Source of the DNA: Trileptium ribeirensis
Taxonomy: Eukaryota > Nematoda > Enoplea > Enoplida > Thoracostomopsidae
Direction of reading: 5' to 3'
Assembly (NCBI GenBank): GCA_030248225.1
Contig: JASANE010001800.1
Span: forward strand, 1 to 64,000
Length of the DNA: 64,000 bases
Positions 12,861-25,052 of this stretch are shown here, one piece after another. The position numbers and the translations under genes were made by a program. Numbering within the stretch: position 1 is the stretch's first letter; the number at the start of each line of letters is the position of its first letter. Below the pieces are notes generated by a model, which had not been told where the DNA came from, searched no databases, and saw only the letters and a program-made list of their open reading frames with translations.

Positions 12861-13312
12861 TGTTATAGAATATTTAGGCTTTTGTTTTATGTAGTAGCAT
12901 ACCAATCAATATATAAATGAAATAAACGCTAAAGTTATGCATTATCTTTTAGTTTAGGGCTTTAAAACATTATAATCATAGCAATCTTTAACATTTGATG
13001 TAGTCTACGCAGATCATTATATATGCCTCATGATCAAATAATTATGTCAAATAATGAAACCTTAAAAACTATATCATTTTTAAGACGTTATGTATACAGT
13101 GGTTAAAATAGCGCGAAAAATTTATCTTTTGCTTAGGATTTTTACTTTAAACTATATTTTAATTTATAAGCTTGACATATATTTAAAAGAAAAAGTTGAA
13201 ATTTTATTTTGGGTAAACACATGGTACGTTTGGAGTATTCGCTTTACGATTCCCCAATTTCAAAGTATCACACGTCAGCTAATAGTTTTGCTACAGTGAT
13301 CGTGCTGTATCA

Positions 13313-16300
13313 TGTACTAAGACCAGCTCTGGCTCTAAGGGATCCCAGCGGCACCACTATTTTTCTGGGTGTGGTGCCCGGACAACCCCGGCTTCCACGA
13401 CTCCCGGGTGATCTATGCGATGACCCAAGGGAACCGCTTAGCTTAGTAGGCTGCCGGCGTGTTAACCAGGGTGTACGGCTTGGCCCTATATTGGCCCACG
13501 TGTCTAATAGTATGAAGGTACCCCGAGGGAGAGTCATTCCTTAAGCCTGCTCACATGTAATAAGGCTGACTCGCCTTTCCCTCATAATCCACTTAATCCC
13601 CTAAGCAGGATTCTCTGGTCCTAGTGTAACCTTGGCGAGACTCCTCGTCAGAGTGTCCCTTTGCGCTATTGTCCCGTTCTAATCCTAGAGTGTGGCACGG
13701 CTGGCCCTGAAACCTAGACCATGACCACGCATCAATCCTAGGGGTGGCCTCGTCGGGGTACGCTCCTGTAATTTGATTTCTGATAAATTGTTGAGGCACT
13801 GAGGCGGAGGCCCCAGTCCTGTGAGAGTCAAGATTCTAATCACTAGCACTATATGCCGGACGGTGAGCTGCGCAGAGCGATAGTTGACTGAGGGCTGCTC
13901 GCGGCGGGGCGCTCCTGAAAATTCAAGTAAACACGGATATGGTGCAGGGTACAGAGGGGTTGCCAGCTCGGGCCTGGAAGCAGAAGAATGCGGAGAATCG
14001 GGATTAGCAGATTTTGGGTCAGCTGGCACAGAGTTATGGACAGCTTGCTCGCTATAAAGCAAAATTCACTTCGGTTCAAAATCCTTGAAGGGTTATGTTT
14101 AAACTACTTCCGAAAACTCCTACCGAGGTCAGAAAACTATGTAAAGCTCCGAACTGTTTTAATAAATTAGACACGACTCAAATCGTTTACTGTTGAGTCC
14201 TCTTTTTTGTATTATTCACACATTATAAACACCGCCCAATTGGGGCGTACGGTACTTATTTTACAGCCTTCATGATATAACAAAATTCAATTCGGGTAAC
14301 CTGCAAGGTACCCTGAAACGTACTATTTTCCTCCTAAGTACTATACCCTAAGCATTTCGATCGACTAGAGCCAGAGAAATTTTGGATGAAACATGCTGAT
14401 TTTCCAGGGAATTTCCTAGTTGCGCTTTTGCCAATTTGACGACTAGCTACCGGCTTAATCACGATGATCTGTTCGTTCTAGAAATTTGAAATTCGTGTAA
14501 AAAGGGGACCGAGGGTCCGAAATTTTCGTGCAATCTCGCGAACGGTCCGACTAATTCGAAACTCGCTCCCAGAGGGCTCCGGGAGTGGGTGCCGACATAG
14601 ACTTTCCACGTGGTTGCACGGTTATAAAACCCACATCCCACCAAAGCTTGGTACGTTTTAGCTCACCGCCCGCTCCAGCCTCTGTTTTGCCATATGCTCA
14701 GTTAGTCAGTCTCTTGAAAATTTTGTCAGGTTCGGGTCCGCAGTCGTTTGCATCACACATTAACCAGGAACAAAAGAACCAGCGAACGAATGGGGATTCG
14801 ACGCTCCGGCTCGATTTCAGACAGTTGGGGACAACGCGTGTCTCCCGAGGATGCAAACGGCCGCGTCCAAAACACTCCTGTCACCGCACACAGGCCTTGC
14901 CTAGACCTTGACTAAGTATACCCCTTGACTACGGGCCCAAATAGTACGAATTTCGCTTGATCCTACCTAATATAAATTTTGCTTGATCCTAATTAGTATG
15001 AATTTTTCTTGATCTTAAATAGTATAAATTTTACTTGAGCCTATACACCGAAGTGATTATCAACCGAGACAGTCACGGGTCATCGCCCGTTGTGAACAAT
15101 CTAGAATACCCTTTAGGGGAGTGCGGAAAATGGTCTGGTTCCCGTGACCTGCCGAGCCGACACGCCAGGGAAACAGAGGCTTTCGACGAAGGGCCGAAAC
15201 CCCCAGGGCTCCCGGTCACCGTAGCTGCACGACTTGGGGTGCCTGAGTTCTCTCCCCCATTTTGTGAAAATGAACACAACCCCCAAAATTTGCAGAAGAC
15301 ACCACCGGGATAGCTCGGGGAACACTGATACCGCGACGAGGATTGCGACTGTCTCCGCACGCCAAAAATTCAGGAGTTAACATCTTACTGAAATTTTAAT
15401 CGCTATCGATGCTCTAGACTATAAATTTTGGCCACGATCATTGGCTTCAGGCTAGCAATTTTAACCACTCCTCGGACCTGTGAACAGAGGGAGATAACGT
15501 CCGAGGAGCGGGGAACCAGTCGAGATACGAGCCAGAAAATTTTTTAATAGTTTTGATGCGATTTGTGAATTTCAACGGGGTCCGACCTTTACGGGCGCGC
15601 GGAGCATTCTTCGGACACTCCAACGAACGCAAAGGGCGGCCCTTTACCAGATCGAAAAGAAGCAAAAGAAACCAGGGGAGGCTCTCCACCGTGGAGCACG
15701 GTGAGAAACCACCCCTGTTACAGCCAAAAATTCGAGAAAACAACGCTCACTAGACGCGAAAGCAAGGCAAAAGAAAACCCTGTCAAATGGCGACAACGGC
15801 CAATCTCTAAGAATTTAAAACTCGACTGGTCCCAATCGGGGAATTTGGCAGTTTCTTTTATACATGGCTTAATCCCCCACTTTTGTCTTTCATCCCTTGC
15901 TGCCCTAAAAGAACGTTGCTTATTTGAAATATTTTTTTTTCAAAACGACCATAACTACAATAAAGCGAACACAAAAATGTATTATATACATATACAGATG
16001 TGCCTAATACGATGGCAAATAAACAGGACTGACAAATGTCCTCCAGACACTGTGTTATACCCAAAACAACGACGTCGTTTGAAAAAGCCGCTATGATGTG
16101 GGCAGTGGACGAAACGTGCCAAAAGAGCGCGTAAACAACTAAACCTCGCGCTGGTCGGCGCGAGGCTTTCGGCAGTGTTAGAATATATAAGCGCTTCAGG
16201 CGCTTTTTGTCTGTTAAAATTTTTGTAGATTTTTATTCATATTTCAGGAACGGAGAGGAGTAGGCGGCCGGCGGGATTATATCCATGCCCTGGCTGGTCG

Positions 16301-17424
16301 CCCACTCGTGAGAACCTTAACTTAAATGTAGTTCCCCTAGGAGGCCCGTTAGAGGCCGTTTAATGCGTGCACGATTGCAAAATTTTGGGACCCAACTGAG
16401 TTAGGGGAACCCTGTGGAGGTCCGTTAGGGCGAGTGGCCCGGTTTTCAGTGAAATTATTAGTATAGGCCCCAATTAAGGTACAGGGCTCCAAAAATCGGA
16501 AAGTTTTGGTTTGAGATGTGATGATTTAGGACCTTAAAGTTTGGGAGGTTAAACGCCGCATTGGGGGTCCACAAGTACTTACGGGTTGGGGTTAAGTTGA
16601 CCAGACTGAGGAATTTTGAAGCCTTATAGATCCCTAATAATAATCTAATGTCCTACTTTTGGTTTGGAATACATAAAAACCCGGAAATTTCAAAATTCTT
16701 ACACCCCTTGTAAAAATAAAACTTTCTCACACTAGGTCAATTTTATCTCCTTTTCTACGTATTCAAAATACCTCACATCATACAAAATACTTGTCATTTT
16801 TCGCCGGCGTGTCAGACCCGATAACCCCAGACCATTATGAAAACTCCCAATTGCGTTTTGTTGCAGGGGTTTAGCACGGCGCCGCATCCCATCCTGACAC
16901 CCGGGCACATACACGGTATACATTATATTATCGAATAACAAATATATGGATGTACGCTATTGTTCACGGATGCGCACCGGAATCGGCCCTAGGGCACCTA
17001 ATCAACAAAATTGTTAAGTCAGATGGTGATAGAATCGTGAAATCTTTCCCCTTGTCCCCGGCCTATCCGACTACGCATCCGCACTGCATTCCCACACTAA
17101 TCAATTGCACAGTAATAAATCATTATTATTCATAGTGTAATATCAATCCTGGGATCAATCGGATACCCCAACCACAGAATTCGGATTCAATTCTGGTGCG
17201 AAATCACTCCGCGCACCTCGGGCTGGTGGAGCGTGATTACACCTTAACAGCACACAATTACAGTATTTTATTTTATCCAACACAATTATGAATAACACAT
17301 TAATAACCCCTGGGTCACGCTCCACCGGTATCCGATGCCCTTTATCCACTAAATTTGAAGCCCTTATGGCCTGAATTTGAATATTTGGAATTCGGCATAA
17401 AACTCGGGCTGTTACATCATATAT
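13313..17424 (+). repeat. Large non-coding dispersed repeat, copy 3
   Basis: Collinear with copy 1 from GTGGTGCCCGGACAACCCC (near 13368) to CTCGGGCTGTTACAT (17405-17418). Shared marks are the GGTACC repeat near 14310, GGGGAACCAGTCGAGA near 15509, the hairpin at 16141-16167, GAATCGGCCCTAGGGCACC near 16980 and CACCTCGGGCTGGTGG near 17214. Substitutions and indels are frequent, so the copies are old. ORFs of up to 131 codons lie in non-corresponding frames and are not supported as genes. Confidence 0.8.
16141..16167. other. Conserved hairpin in copy 3
   Basis: CCTCGCG pairs with CGCGAGG around the loop CTGGTCGG, identical in loop and stem core to the hairpin at 7730-7759. A second hairpin follows at about 16190-16206 (AAGCGC/GCGCTT). 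Copy 1 has a different but also foldable sequence at the same place. Confidence 0.75.
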
Positions 17425-17541
17425 ACATGTGTTATCTTAATAAAGCACCATTGTTATAAAAATATATATTGATATAATTCAAGTCGCTTAGTTAAGCTTT
17501 GGCGACTAGGACGTTATGTCTTTTTGAGTGCTTTCCACAAT

Positions 17542-17733
17542 ACTTTGGCAGTCGCCATATGTTTTGTGGCTATTGTAAGGATAGAGTTTCGAAAAAATTT
17601 TGTGTGAAAGCAGCATTTCCATTAAAACGCATTTCGAAACACGTAATGAACATGAAGCTAAACTGTTCAAACCTTGTTCCAAATTTATGAATAAACATAT
17701 GCGTTTTACATGTTACATCGTAGCATTGTACCT
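17542..17733 (-). repeat. Right terminal inverted repeat of 5 kb unit
   Basis: Reverse-complement partner of 12667-12860. It has a few substitutions and one short indel relative to the left repeat. Confidence 0.9.
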
Positions 17734-17739
17734 CGTCTT

Positions 17740-18270
17740 ATTCCTTTTACATAGTCACAAGATACATTTCAGATTCAGGATTAGTGGGAAAAAATAATGA
17801 TGAAGCTTCAATACAACTTAGACTAGTGTCGGCTCAACTCTAGAGCCGAGCCGAGCTTGCCATGATGTTTGATGCCATGAAGAGCCGAACCGGAGCAATA
17901 AGATGTGTTTGGAAGGCTAGAGTCCAGTTTAATCTAGTCTAGAGTAGAGTAGTAAAATCTATGTTCGGCCCTTAAAAGCTGTTTTTCTAAAACAACATAT
18001 ATTATCACAAGATATGTTATAGCGCAACATTCTTCCGAAAGTAAAGAACAGCAGCGATTACATCGGCTTGATTCTTAAAAGCTTTCAAAGCAACTGGCGC
18101 CGCACCTTCGCGGGTATGGATGTGTAGTGCATGGGCTTGGGGTATAGGGTAAACTTTGCCAAAATTCAAAGCAAGCCGTCTTTCAAGCAAGGGCATCTAA
18201 AGTTCAAAACTTTTAGGGTTTTAAAGGAACTGAGTGGAATTTCATTTATAAAATTAGCATTAGGTTTTTA
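17740..18270. other. Unassigned spacer
   Basis: No gene is recognised. A small imperfect palindrome with CGGCTC/GAGCCG lies near 17828-17850. The sequence becomes similar to the large repeat family only from about 18270. Confidence 0.5.
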
Positions 18271-18660
18271 AGTACGAAATTTGGCCGGTGGAGCCACCTG
18301 AAAACCTGTATTGCCCTAGTGAGGTTTTTAGTTTATTGTAAAAGGTTACCCCATCAAAAGTATAAACGTGTATTCCTAGGCCGCGCCTCTACGGCAGGGA
18401 GCAACGTTGATCTTTTAACAGTACATCTAGGGCCTCCGTGGTTCTTGCGGGCTCAACGGTACAAGGGGCGGCGTCGTCGCAAGGTATTGCCATTCGGGGT
18501 ATTGAGCGGCACGCCACCGAACTCCGGACAGCTTTCCCTCCTTTTCTTCTCCGCGTTGAGCTCTTTTGGAAGGTCGTCGGTTACCATGCCATGTGATTTA
18601 GTCAAGAAAGGGGTTGTAATTCAATGTAGGCTGGCTGCGCGCGAGTGGCCCTGGCTTTGA
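18270..18660 (-). repeat. Fragment of the large dispersed repeat (copy 4)
   Basis: The stretch GGTGGAGCCACCTGAAAACC...TATTGCCCTAGTGAGG near 18284-18326 matches 11106-11145 of copy 2, and the following CTCTACGGCAGGGAGCAACG resembles the recurrent submotif. The overlapping 113-codon ORF (18319-18660) lies in repeat sequence and is not taken as a gene. Confidence 0.55.
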
Positions 18661-19499
18661 CCGGCATCTAGATGTGTATACGCGATCACATACCTGCGAT
18701 TGGAGAATGTGAGATGTTTGAGCAAGGTCATGCTAGGAATGAAATTCATGGATTCGAATCTCACCCCAGCTCAACTATTTATCGGATGCTTTTCATATTC
18801 TTTCGTATTCAAGCTCCTGTCGGTAGCCCAAGTCCAAAACTTCTTAGCTAACGGGCGTTATAAAAGTATAAAATTATACGTGTATAATATACATAATAGT
18901 AACTGTTAATTATTTAGCTAGGTGATATCAAGAGCAATTTTTGGAATTTTGTTTTCAAAATATTGGTGTTAGGGGTTTACCAGTGTTATAACTTTAATGT
19001 TCCAAGGGGGTAGGGTTGGAAGCTATTTTTATTATGACGGCTATGGGATTATTAAATTGGAACGGGATTCTTCACTAGAAGATGTGGTGTTCGTACTCGT
19101 GGCCAGTAGTATGCCGGTGGGGAATGATTATTGTCTCTTGGCGCGCGTTATACTTTGCTCCGAATACTTTTTATTCCATATTGCGTTGCAGCGTGTCTAT
19201 TTCGATCGTATTGATTCCGCTATTGAGCCAACACAGCCAAGGTTATAATATTTACTCAAAGTTAATATAATCGCAAGTATTTCTTACACACCGGTTTGGT
19301 TCCTATTATTTGACACCACTATTTGAGCCACCTATGTCTTTCCACTATCGATACTTTTGCCACTTAAGCATTGCCAGGTACGAAGAATTTTGCCACTCAG
19401 TTGTAAAGATGCCGTTAGGTTTTGGTTTAGACTGGACCAATTGCATTTTGCCTTTTGCCGAATGAGCCTCCTATTTTCTCAGTCTCAGGTTTGAGCACA

Positions 19500-19870
19500 C
19501 AATTATTCTAAGTAAGTTATTTATTACTTGAATTTAGGGTATGTATTAATAATTCCTCTTGTGAGGTTCGTATGAGATCGCAGGACGGTTGGATCCGTAC
19601 GTTTATTTAAGTAATTTAACCTCTTCCTTAGATTTACACTAATAGTTCCTTATAATTTCCTCGTATGAGGTTTGTACCAAACCTTCCGTACGGCTAGGCC
19701 AGTACGTTTATTTGAGTACCTTATCCTTTGCCTTAGAATTACACTATTTAGTTTCCTTAGACTTACCAGTGGCACGGCACTGATAGATCCTGCGTAATTA
19801 ATATCTATTATTTCCCCTTTTGGGTTGGTACCTTGCGTTACGCTCTTGCTCCCTCAAGTTTATTCGGGAA
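19500..19870 (-). repeat. Left array of foldback 2
   Basis: Three to four degenerate units with GTACGTTTATTTAAGTA, the dinucleotide-rich CCTTAGA.TTACACTA and GAGGTTTGTACC. They are reverse complements of the units at 22240-22730. Confidence 0.75.
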
Positions 19871-19999
19871 ATTAATAGTAATAAAATAAATTATTAACTT
19901 GGTAAATACCTATTTTTGTAGCATTCCTTTGGTTCAACCAATAAAATGGAGTAAGGGTGAGACCAGGCTGTCCCACCTCAGGAAGAATATGAAATATAC

Positions 20000-20960
20000 C
20001 TCAGTAGTAGGGTAGAGTTTAAGAGAACTTGGGAATTTGTAACAACTTTGATATTCAAATGGAAATTAAATTTTGTTAAGTTTTGGTTTCAAACCAATCT
20101 TGAAGGGGAATATATATAAATTGAGAAGGAAATAAAGGTTTCCATATGGAATTTGGGTAAATATCACCTCCCCGAAGATGATATAAGATTGATTTCCCCT
20201 GGGAGAAGAGTTATAACCCTGGGGAGGTGAGTATAAATTGTGGAAAGCTTTGTAGAAATATTGGAATAGTTAAATGTTGCTTCTGTATTAGGGTTAGGGA
20301 ATAATATACCCGAAATAGGAAGACGTAGAGGTCTCCACACTAAAGATGGATAAAAATCCCCTTGCGGAAGAGAATATAGGAGTCACCCCTCTGGAAGAAT
20401 GAATATCCTCCCGCGAGAAGGTACGTAGTTGAATGGTGATATTTTTGGTACAGAATCACGACTAGTGAACTATGGTCTGGTAGGGTGGAGCAATACAAGA
20501 TTGGATTTGCCCAAAAGTTGACAAGTACTACGAGCGATTTTAGTTTCCTGGGTTACGGTGTATTTTTATTGATTCGGCAGCTTAGTAGACACATTGTTTA
20601 ATGACTTGGCGAGGTGCTAGCTTACTTCTTACGGCTTGAAACCATTAATGACGCAAAGAACTGCGTATATTCGGTTAAAATTCTGCGGCTAGAACGTATG
20701 GATTAGATCGATTAGAAGGAGCTTATACTCGGCTTCTTGCACATTTTGAGCAATAAAGGAAACGCATATAGTCGGGTCTTCTAGAAATATGCTTGGGTGA
20801 AAGGAAGACCTATGTTTGGCTTCCTCAGTAATTCTATTGTAAAGGAAACGCCTATACTCGGGTTTCCGGTACATGTTGTCATAGCTTGCACGGAGTAGAA
20901 CATAATCTTGTATTTCAATTGGTAATGTGGGGTGATAAAACATTTTATTCACATAGAAGG
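20000..20960. repeat. Central short repeats of foldback 2
   Basis: Two sets of short repeats are visible. One has CACCTCCCCGAAGATGATATAA-like blocks ending in GGGGAGGTGAGTATA (about 20160-20420). The other has AAAGGAAACGCCTATACTCGGGT-like blocks (about 20710, 20755 and 20838). The 87-codon minus ORF at 20689-20952 is a by-product of the second set. Confidence 0.5.
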
Positions 20961-21149
20961 CGCATAGGTAATTCTACTTCACACTGAGGTATCATAGAAC
21001 ATAAATTATTTTAGTAATATTAGCGTTTCCCAATTAAAAACTTAAGGTCTATATCCATATACTAAGAGTGGCACGTATTAGCTTTATTAGTCTTAATCAT
21101 ACTTAAAAAAGTCCGCCTCCAACGTCGACTGAGAAAACCAGGGCGAGTA

Positions 21150-22730
21150 TTACAGTGTGGGATAGGGTATAGTAACATTACTTGTTGGGTTTGTCAGCCA
21201 TTCGGAGGCAGTTCAGCAAGTAGTGTTAGTCTTGAGAAAACCGGGCGAGTAAGGGGAGTGGATTCGGACGACGACAATCTTCAGCAACTCTATATCTAAT
21301 AACCAGCCAGCGGATCAGCCATTCGGGGATCTAGGGTCATAAGTAGTTAACCAGGCATTCTGGGGCGATTACAAGCATAAAATAACCGGCACTTATTCTA
21401 AGGCTCAGATTAAGGTAATTAATTAACCCTGCACTCGGCCAGCCATTCGGAGGTCGGATGTATGAACTCATAAGAGCTTTAGTAAAGTAATAGCTAATCT
21501 AAAATTAACCGGTTGTCGCTCAAAGCGTAACCATCTAAATAAGGATTGTACTAGCGTAAATCTAGGAACCTAGGACAGGTAATCAGATACACGTGCGTCG
21601 TCAGCCATTCGGAGGTTGTCGTACCAACCTCACAAAAGGCATAATAGAATAGCACGTAATCAAACGATAACGCTAATAGTCTTAGGTATGCGCCTATATC
21701 GCTTAGTGGCCGAAGAGTGTGCAAGAACCTCACAGGTGTGAACGAGCCGGTATCAAACATTTAGTGATTAGTGAGCGCATTGGCGTGAGGGTAGTGATAG
21801 ATAGATGCTAAGAGCAGAGACTCTAATCATTTACTAGTCAAACATTGAGTCATAGCGACGGGTCATATTAGCTCATTATCGTGCCTCAACATTTTATCCG
21901 GTTTTATAATAAACCTTGTTAACTACGCCTTTGATGTTCAAGTATCTGAACCAGAGCGATCGAGCCGAGCAAGGTACATGCCGCAATGCGAAACATAAGG
22001 CACAAATATTGATCACGCCAAGAAGGACGCGCGCGATATTCACGTCCCACCGGCATACTACTGACCAGTGACCACACCTCGAACCACAATCTTTCGGTGA
22101 CGAACCCCGTCTCCTTTTAAATATCGATAGCCGACATAAGAAAAAAATCCCCTACCAACCCCTACCCCATCGAAACAAAACAAAATAAGTATTAATCATA
22201 GACCGCTAACATAAGGAAAATATTAGAGTAAATCTAAGACCCTAGGATAAGATAATTATATAAACGTACGGGTCTAGCCGTCCGGAAGGTTTGTACAAAC
22301 CCACAAGTGAAATTAATAGTTATCAGGATCCATCAGTAGCTGTACGGATACTGCTGGCTCTAACGAAACTAATAGCGTAAGTTTAAGGCAAAGGTTAAGG
22401 TAATCATATATACGTACGGGTCTAGCCGTCCGGAAGGCTTCGTACAAACCCATAAGGGAAAACATAAGAAACTACTACTGCAATTCTAAGGCAAATGTTA
22501 AGGTAATTAAATAAAAGTATGGGTCTAGCCGTCTGTAAGGCTTCGTACAAACCCACAAGGGAAATTAATAGTTATCAGGATCCATCAGTACGCCGTCCGG
22601 AAACTGTTGGCTCTAAGCAAATTACTTGAGTAAATCTAAGTAAAAGGTTAAGATACTCAAATAAACGTACGGGTCTAGCAGTCCGGAAGGCTTCGTACAA
22701 ACCTCACAAGAGGAATTAAGTAATACCTAA
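21150..22730 (+). repeat. Right array of foldback 2, about eight units
   Basis: Units carry the core GCCATTCGGAGG (near 21192, 21315, 21434 and 21602) or the related GTCTAGCCGTCCGGAAGG (near 22272, 22420, 22522 and 22672). Each is followed by a CGTACAAACC(C/T)CACAAG-like block and preceded by an AAATCTAAG..AAGGTTAAGGTAAT block. Spacing varies from about 100 to 165 bp. The block at 21950-22200, a copy of the right end, interrupts the array. Confidence 0.8.
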
Positions 22731-23289
22731 CCTAACGTGAAATAGAATTCAACTACTTATAATAACTGTGCGCTCAACTCAGAATTTGAGAGAAATATCA
22801 AAAAAGGCTCATCCAGTCAAAACCGCAAGAAACGTATCCAAATCTAAGTGGAATCATAGCGGTGCTTTGCTGTAGCAGTGGCTAAAACATTTACCAATAA
22901 CGAAGCATATGTGGCTTAGCCAGTGGTGCATAAGGTGGCATAAATCAGACCAGCGTACAATCTGTTGCTAAAGTATTATACTAATTTTAAATAAACATTT
23001 CTATCTGTGGCTGTCTTGATTTCCTATTGGAACTATAGTTCGAGCTAATCGAAGTAGTCGCGCCGCAACGCCACACGGATTAGAGTACACGAGATTAGAA
23101 CAACGCGCGCCAAGAAATAACATTCAATTATATACTTCACACCGGCATAGTACTGGCCATGCGTACGAACCTTCACATCTTCGGTGACGAATCTCGTCCC
23201 CTTTTTATAATCCGATACCCGTCATAATAAAAAGTACAGTCCACCCCTACCCCCATCAAGAAATAAAAATATAACAATCGGTGTTGGGA

Positions 23290-24692
23290 ATATATAAAAT
23301 TATAAAATATATAAAACACACGTATACATAATTGTATTATTATAACACATAACTAACATTATACAAATTACACTCATTATCATACACAGATACACATATA
23401 TACTTATATAATTCCTATGTGTGTGTCATTACTAAAATTATGTGTATTTGTTGTTAATGTGTGTTGTTTTTATGTGTATAAAATTTATTGTTTGTTTCTT
23501 GTGTTAATTCCAACTTAACATATTCGATTTTCAAACTTTAAACGGCAACTTTCCCTTTTCAATCTGTCTGACTTGAGGTTTTCAAATAACTATTTTTAAA
23601 ATACTAGGTTTAAGTTAGTAAAACTATAAAAATAATAGCTTTAAGATAATAATAATTTTTTATAATTATTATTGCAATAGTTTTAATACCTCTCGAAGTT
23701 CATTTCGATGAAAGATAATTATATTAGCTTCCACGAAAGCTCAATTTCTTTTGCATGATGATTGTCAGTTGTGCTCTACGCTTGCACGACTCAGGATCTT
23801 AAGCTCAAATTATCCTCGCTGTAGAGTTTAATTATTTAGAACAGAAATTTAGTTTCGTGAGGGATTGATTAATATCAGCTTTACTGTTTGATTTTTGATC
23901 TCGTAATTGTATTTCATGTGTTCGATCTCTTTTCTTCGGCAAGATTCTTTTGTATCAGCGCAATACTTTGGCTTAGCGCAATACTTCAGAGAACTTGGCT
24001 GACATTTTTTATAAGTCTGAAAATTTGTTTAATATTTTTAAAGTTAACGCCAATTGGTGCCCGTCATGATCAGGTTCCATCGAGCGCAGGGTAAAAAGAG
24101 CATAGGCGGGATTACCGCGATAATAAATATACCATACGCTGATATAAGCACATTGAGGCCGCTTCTCGGACCTTATCCACAATTTCGTTGACGAACTAGT
24201 GTGTGGATAGCCAACGGCTTTAGGGTCTAGTACATAACGCAACTCCTCCATAGTCGATGTTGTTATTTTATGTTGGTTTGTGTGGCGTGGGGTTGGATTT
24301 TTCGTGTCGGCTATCGGTACATGTGATGATGGCAATTCGTCCACAAGGATTGTGGGATGTCAGTGGAGAATTGGATGGCATGCGTTTATTTTTATTACCC
24401 TACACACTGTTTGACACACTGACAACTCCTGTGTTCTGTGACACAATATGCCTCGTTTCTGTATATACCGTATCGTCTCAGTCCTTTATAAACGCCTGGT
24501 GGTTCCAAATATAATGAACATCGGACCCTGATGTAAATGCTTATTTAGAAATTATAAAATGTCATTGAATAAAAGTATAAATGACCTGTGATTCACGCTC
24601 GAATATTTGCAGTCAATATAATTTGTTAAAATACGCTGTATCTCTAAACTGTTGACTGCACTATCGCCTTTATTGGCTAAGACTATTTTTAT
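23290..24692. other. No gene supported
   Basis: From 23290 to 23530 the sequence is very AT-rich with TATA and TGTG tracts. After that come ordinary intergenic sequence and short ORFs. A 111-codon minus ORF (24009-24344) has no recognisable domain. Confidence 0.5.
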
Positions 24693-25052
24693 CTGGGCTC
24701 TCCAAATTGGGTGGGTGGTGACCACATGGCATTTTTCGGTACTCCTCGTTTAACACAGGTGACCCCCGGTTCATGCCCCATGGCAAAATTTTGGGTTTCC
24801 TCCGTTTCATTGCCTCTTGGCAAATTCTTTTGTTTCCAATCGGTCCAAAGTACATAAAATTTGATCAAAATTCGTATTACAATTCCGTAGTGAAACCAAA
24901 ATTTTCGCAAATTTTGCATCAACATCGTTTTTTTTTCAGAAATGTTTTGGCAGTGTTTCTGACACGATTTTTAACAGCTTTTCTCCTGGCAAAATCGGGC
25001 GTTTGCCCGGCAAAATGCCCGCTGGAAAAATTTCAGCGAATGGAGAGGCCAG
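24693..25052 (+). mobile_element. MITE with CTGGGCTCTCC ends, copy 1
   Basis: One of three copies (others at 29848-30243 and 53610-54102), all in the same orientation. Ends are CTGGGCTCTCC and GGAGAGGCCAG, an inverted repeat of about 11 bp. The interior shares TTTGTTTCCAATCGGT, CAAAGTACATAAAATTTGAT and TTTCTGACACGATTTTTAAC. A clear target-site duplication is not visible, so assignment to hAT is only suggested by the end sequence. Confidence 0.8.

Larger units (their letters stand above)
12667..17733. mobile_element. 5 kb unit bounded by ~190 bp terminal inverted repeats
   Basis: The block 12667-12860 reappears as the reverse complement at 17542-17733 with roughly 85% identity by eye, including TGTAAAACGCATATG and AACAAGGTTTGAACAGTTTA. 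Between them lies copy 3 of the large repeat plus AT-rich flanks. The arrangement suggests a non-autonomous DNA element that carries, or was invaded by, the large repeat. No transposase and no clear target-site duplication are visible. Confidence 0.75.
18985..23285. mobile_element. Second foldback element, ~4.3 kb, with array arms
   Basis: The left end (19004-19240) is the reverse complement of the right end (about 23030-23285). Shared marks are GGGGGTAGGG, TTTTTATTATGACGG, GCCAGTA.TATGCCGGTG and TTGGCGCGCGTT. A further copy of this end block sits at about 21950-22200 in the same orientation as the right end. Inside the ends lie arrays of a degenerate unit, inverted between left (19500-19870) and right (21150-22730). 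The centre (about 20000-20950) has its own short repeats. No credible protein gene is seen. The family is unassigned; the architecture again recalls Foldback/Galileo-type elements. Confidence 0.8.

Noticed and set aside
15701..16096. 131-codon plus ORF
   Set aside because: Same reason; the matching region of copy 1 has no corresponding frame.
18743..18775. B-box-like GATTCGAATCTC
   Set aside because: No A box at the right distance and no tRNA fold around it.
20689..20952. 87-codon minus ORF with internal similarity
   Set aside because: The periodic peptide is explained by short DNA repeats in the centre of foldback 2.
23282..23523. Possible LTR starting TGTTGGG and ending TTAACA
   Set aside because: No second copy, no convincing primer binding site and no gag-pol; the ends are within AT-rich sequence.
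24009..24344. 111-codon minus ORF upstream of SEC31
   Set aside because: No recognisable domain, homologous repeat or splice context; length is compatible with chance.
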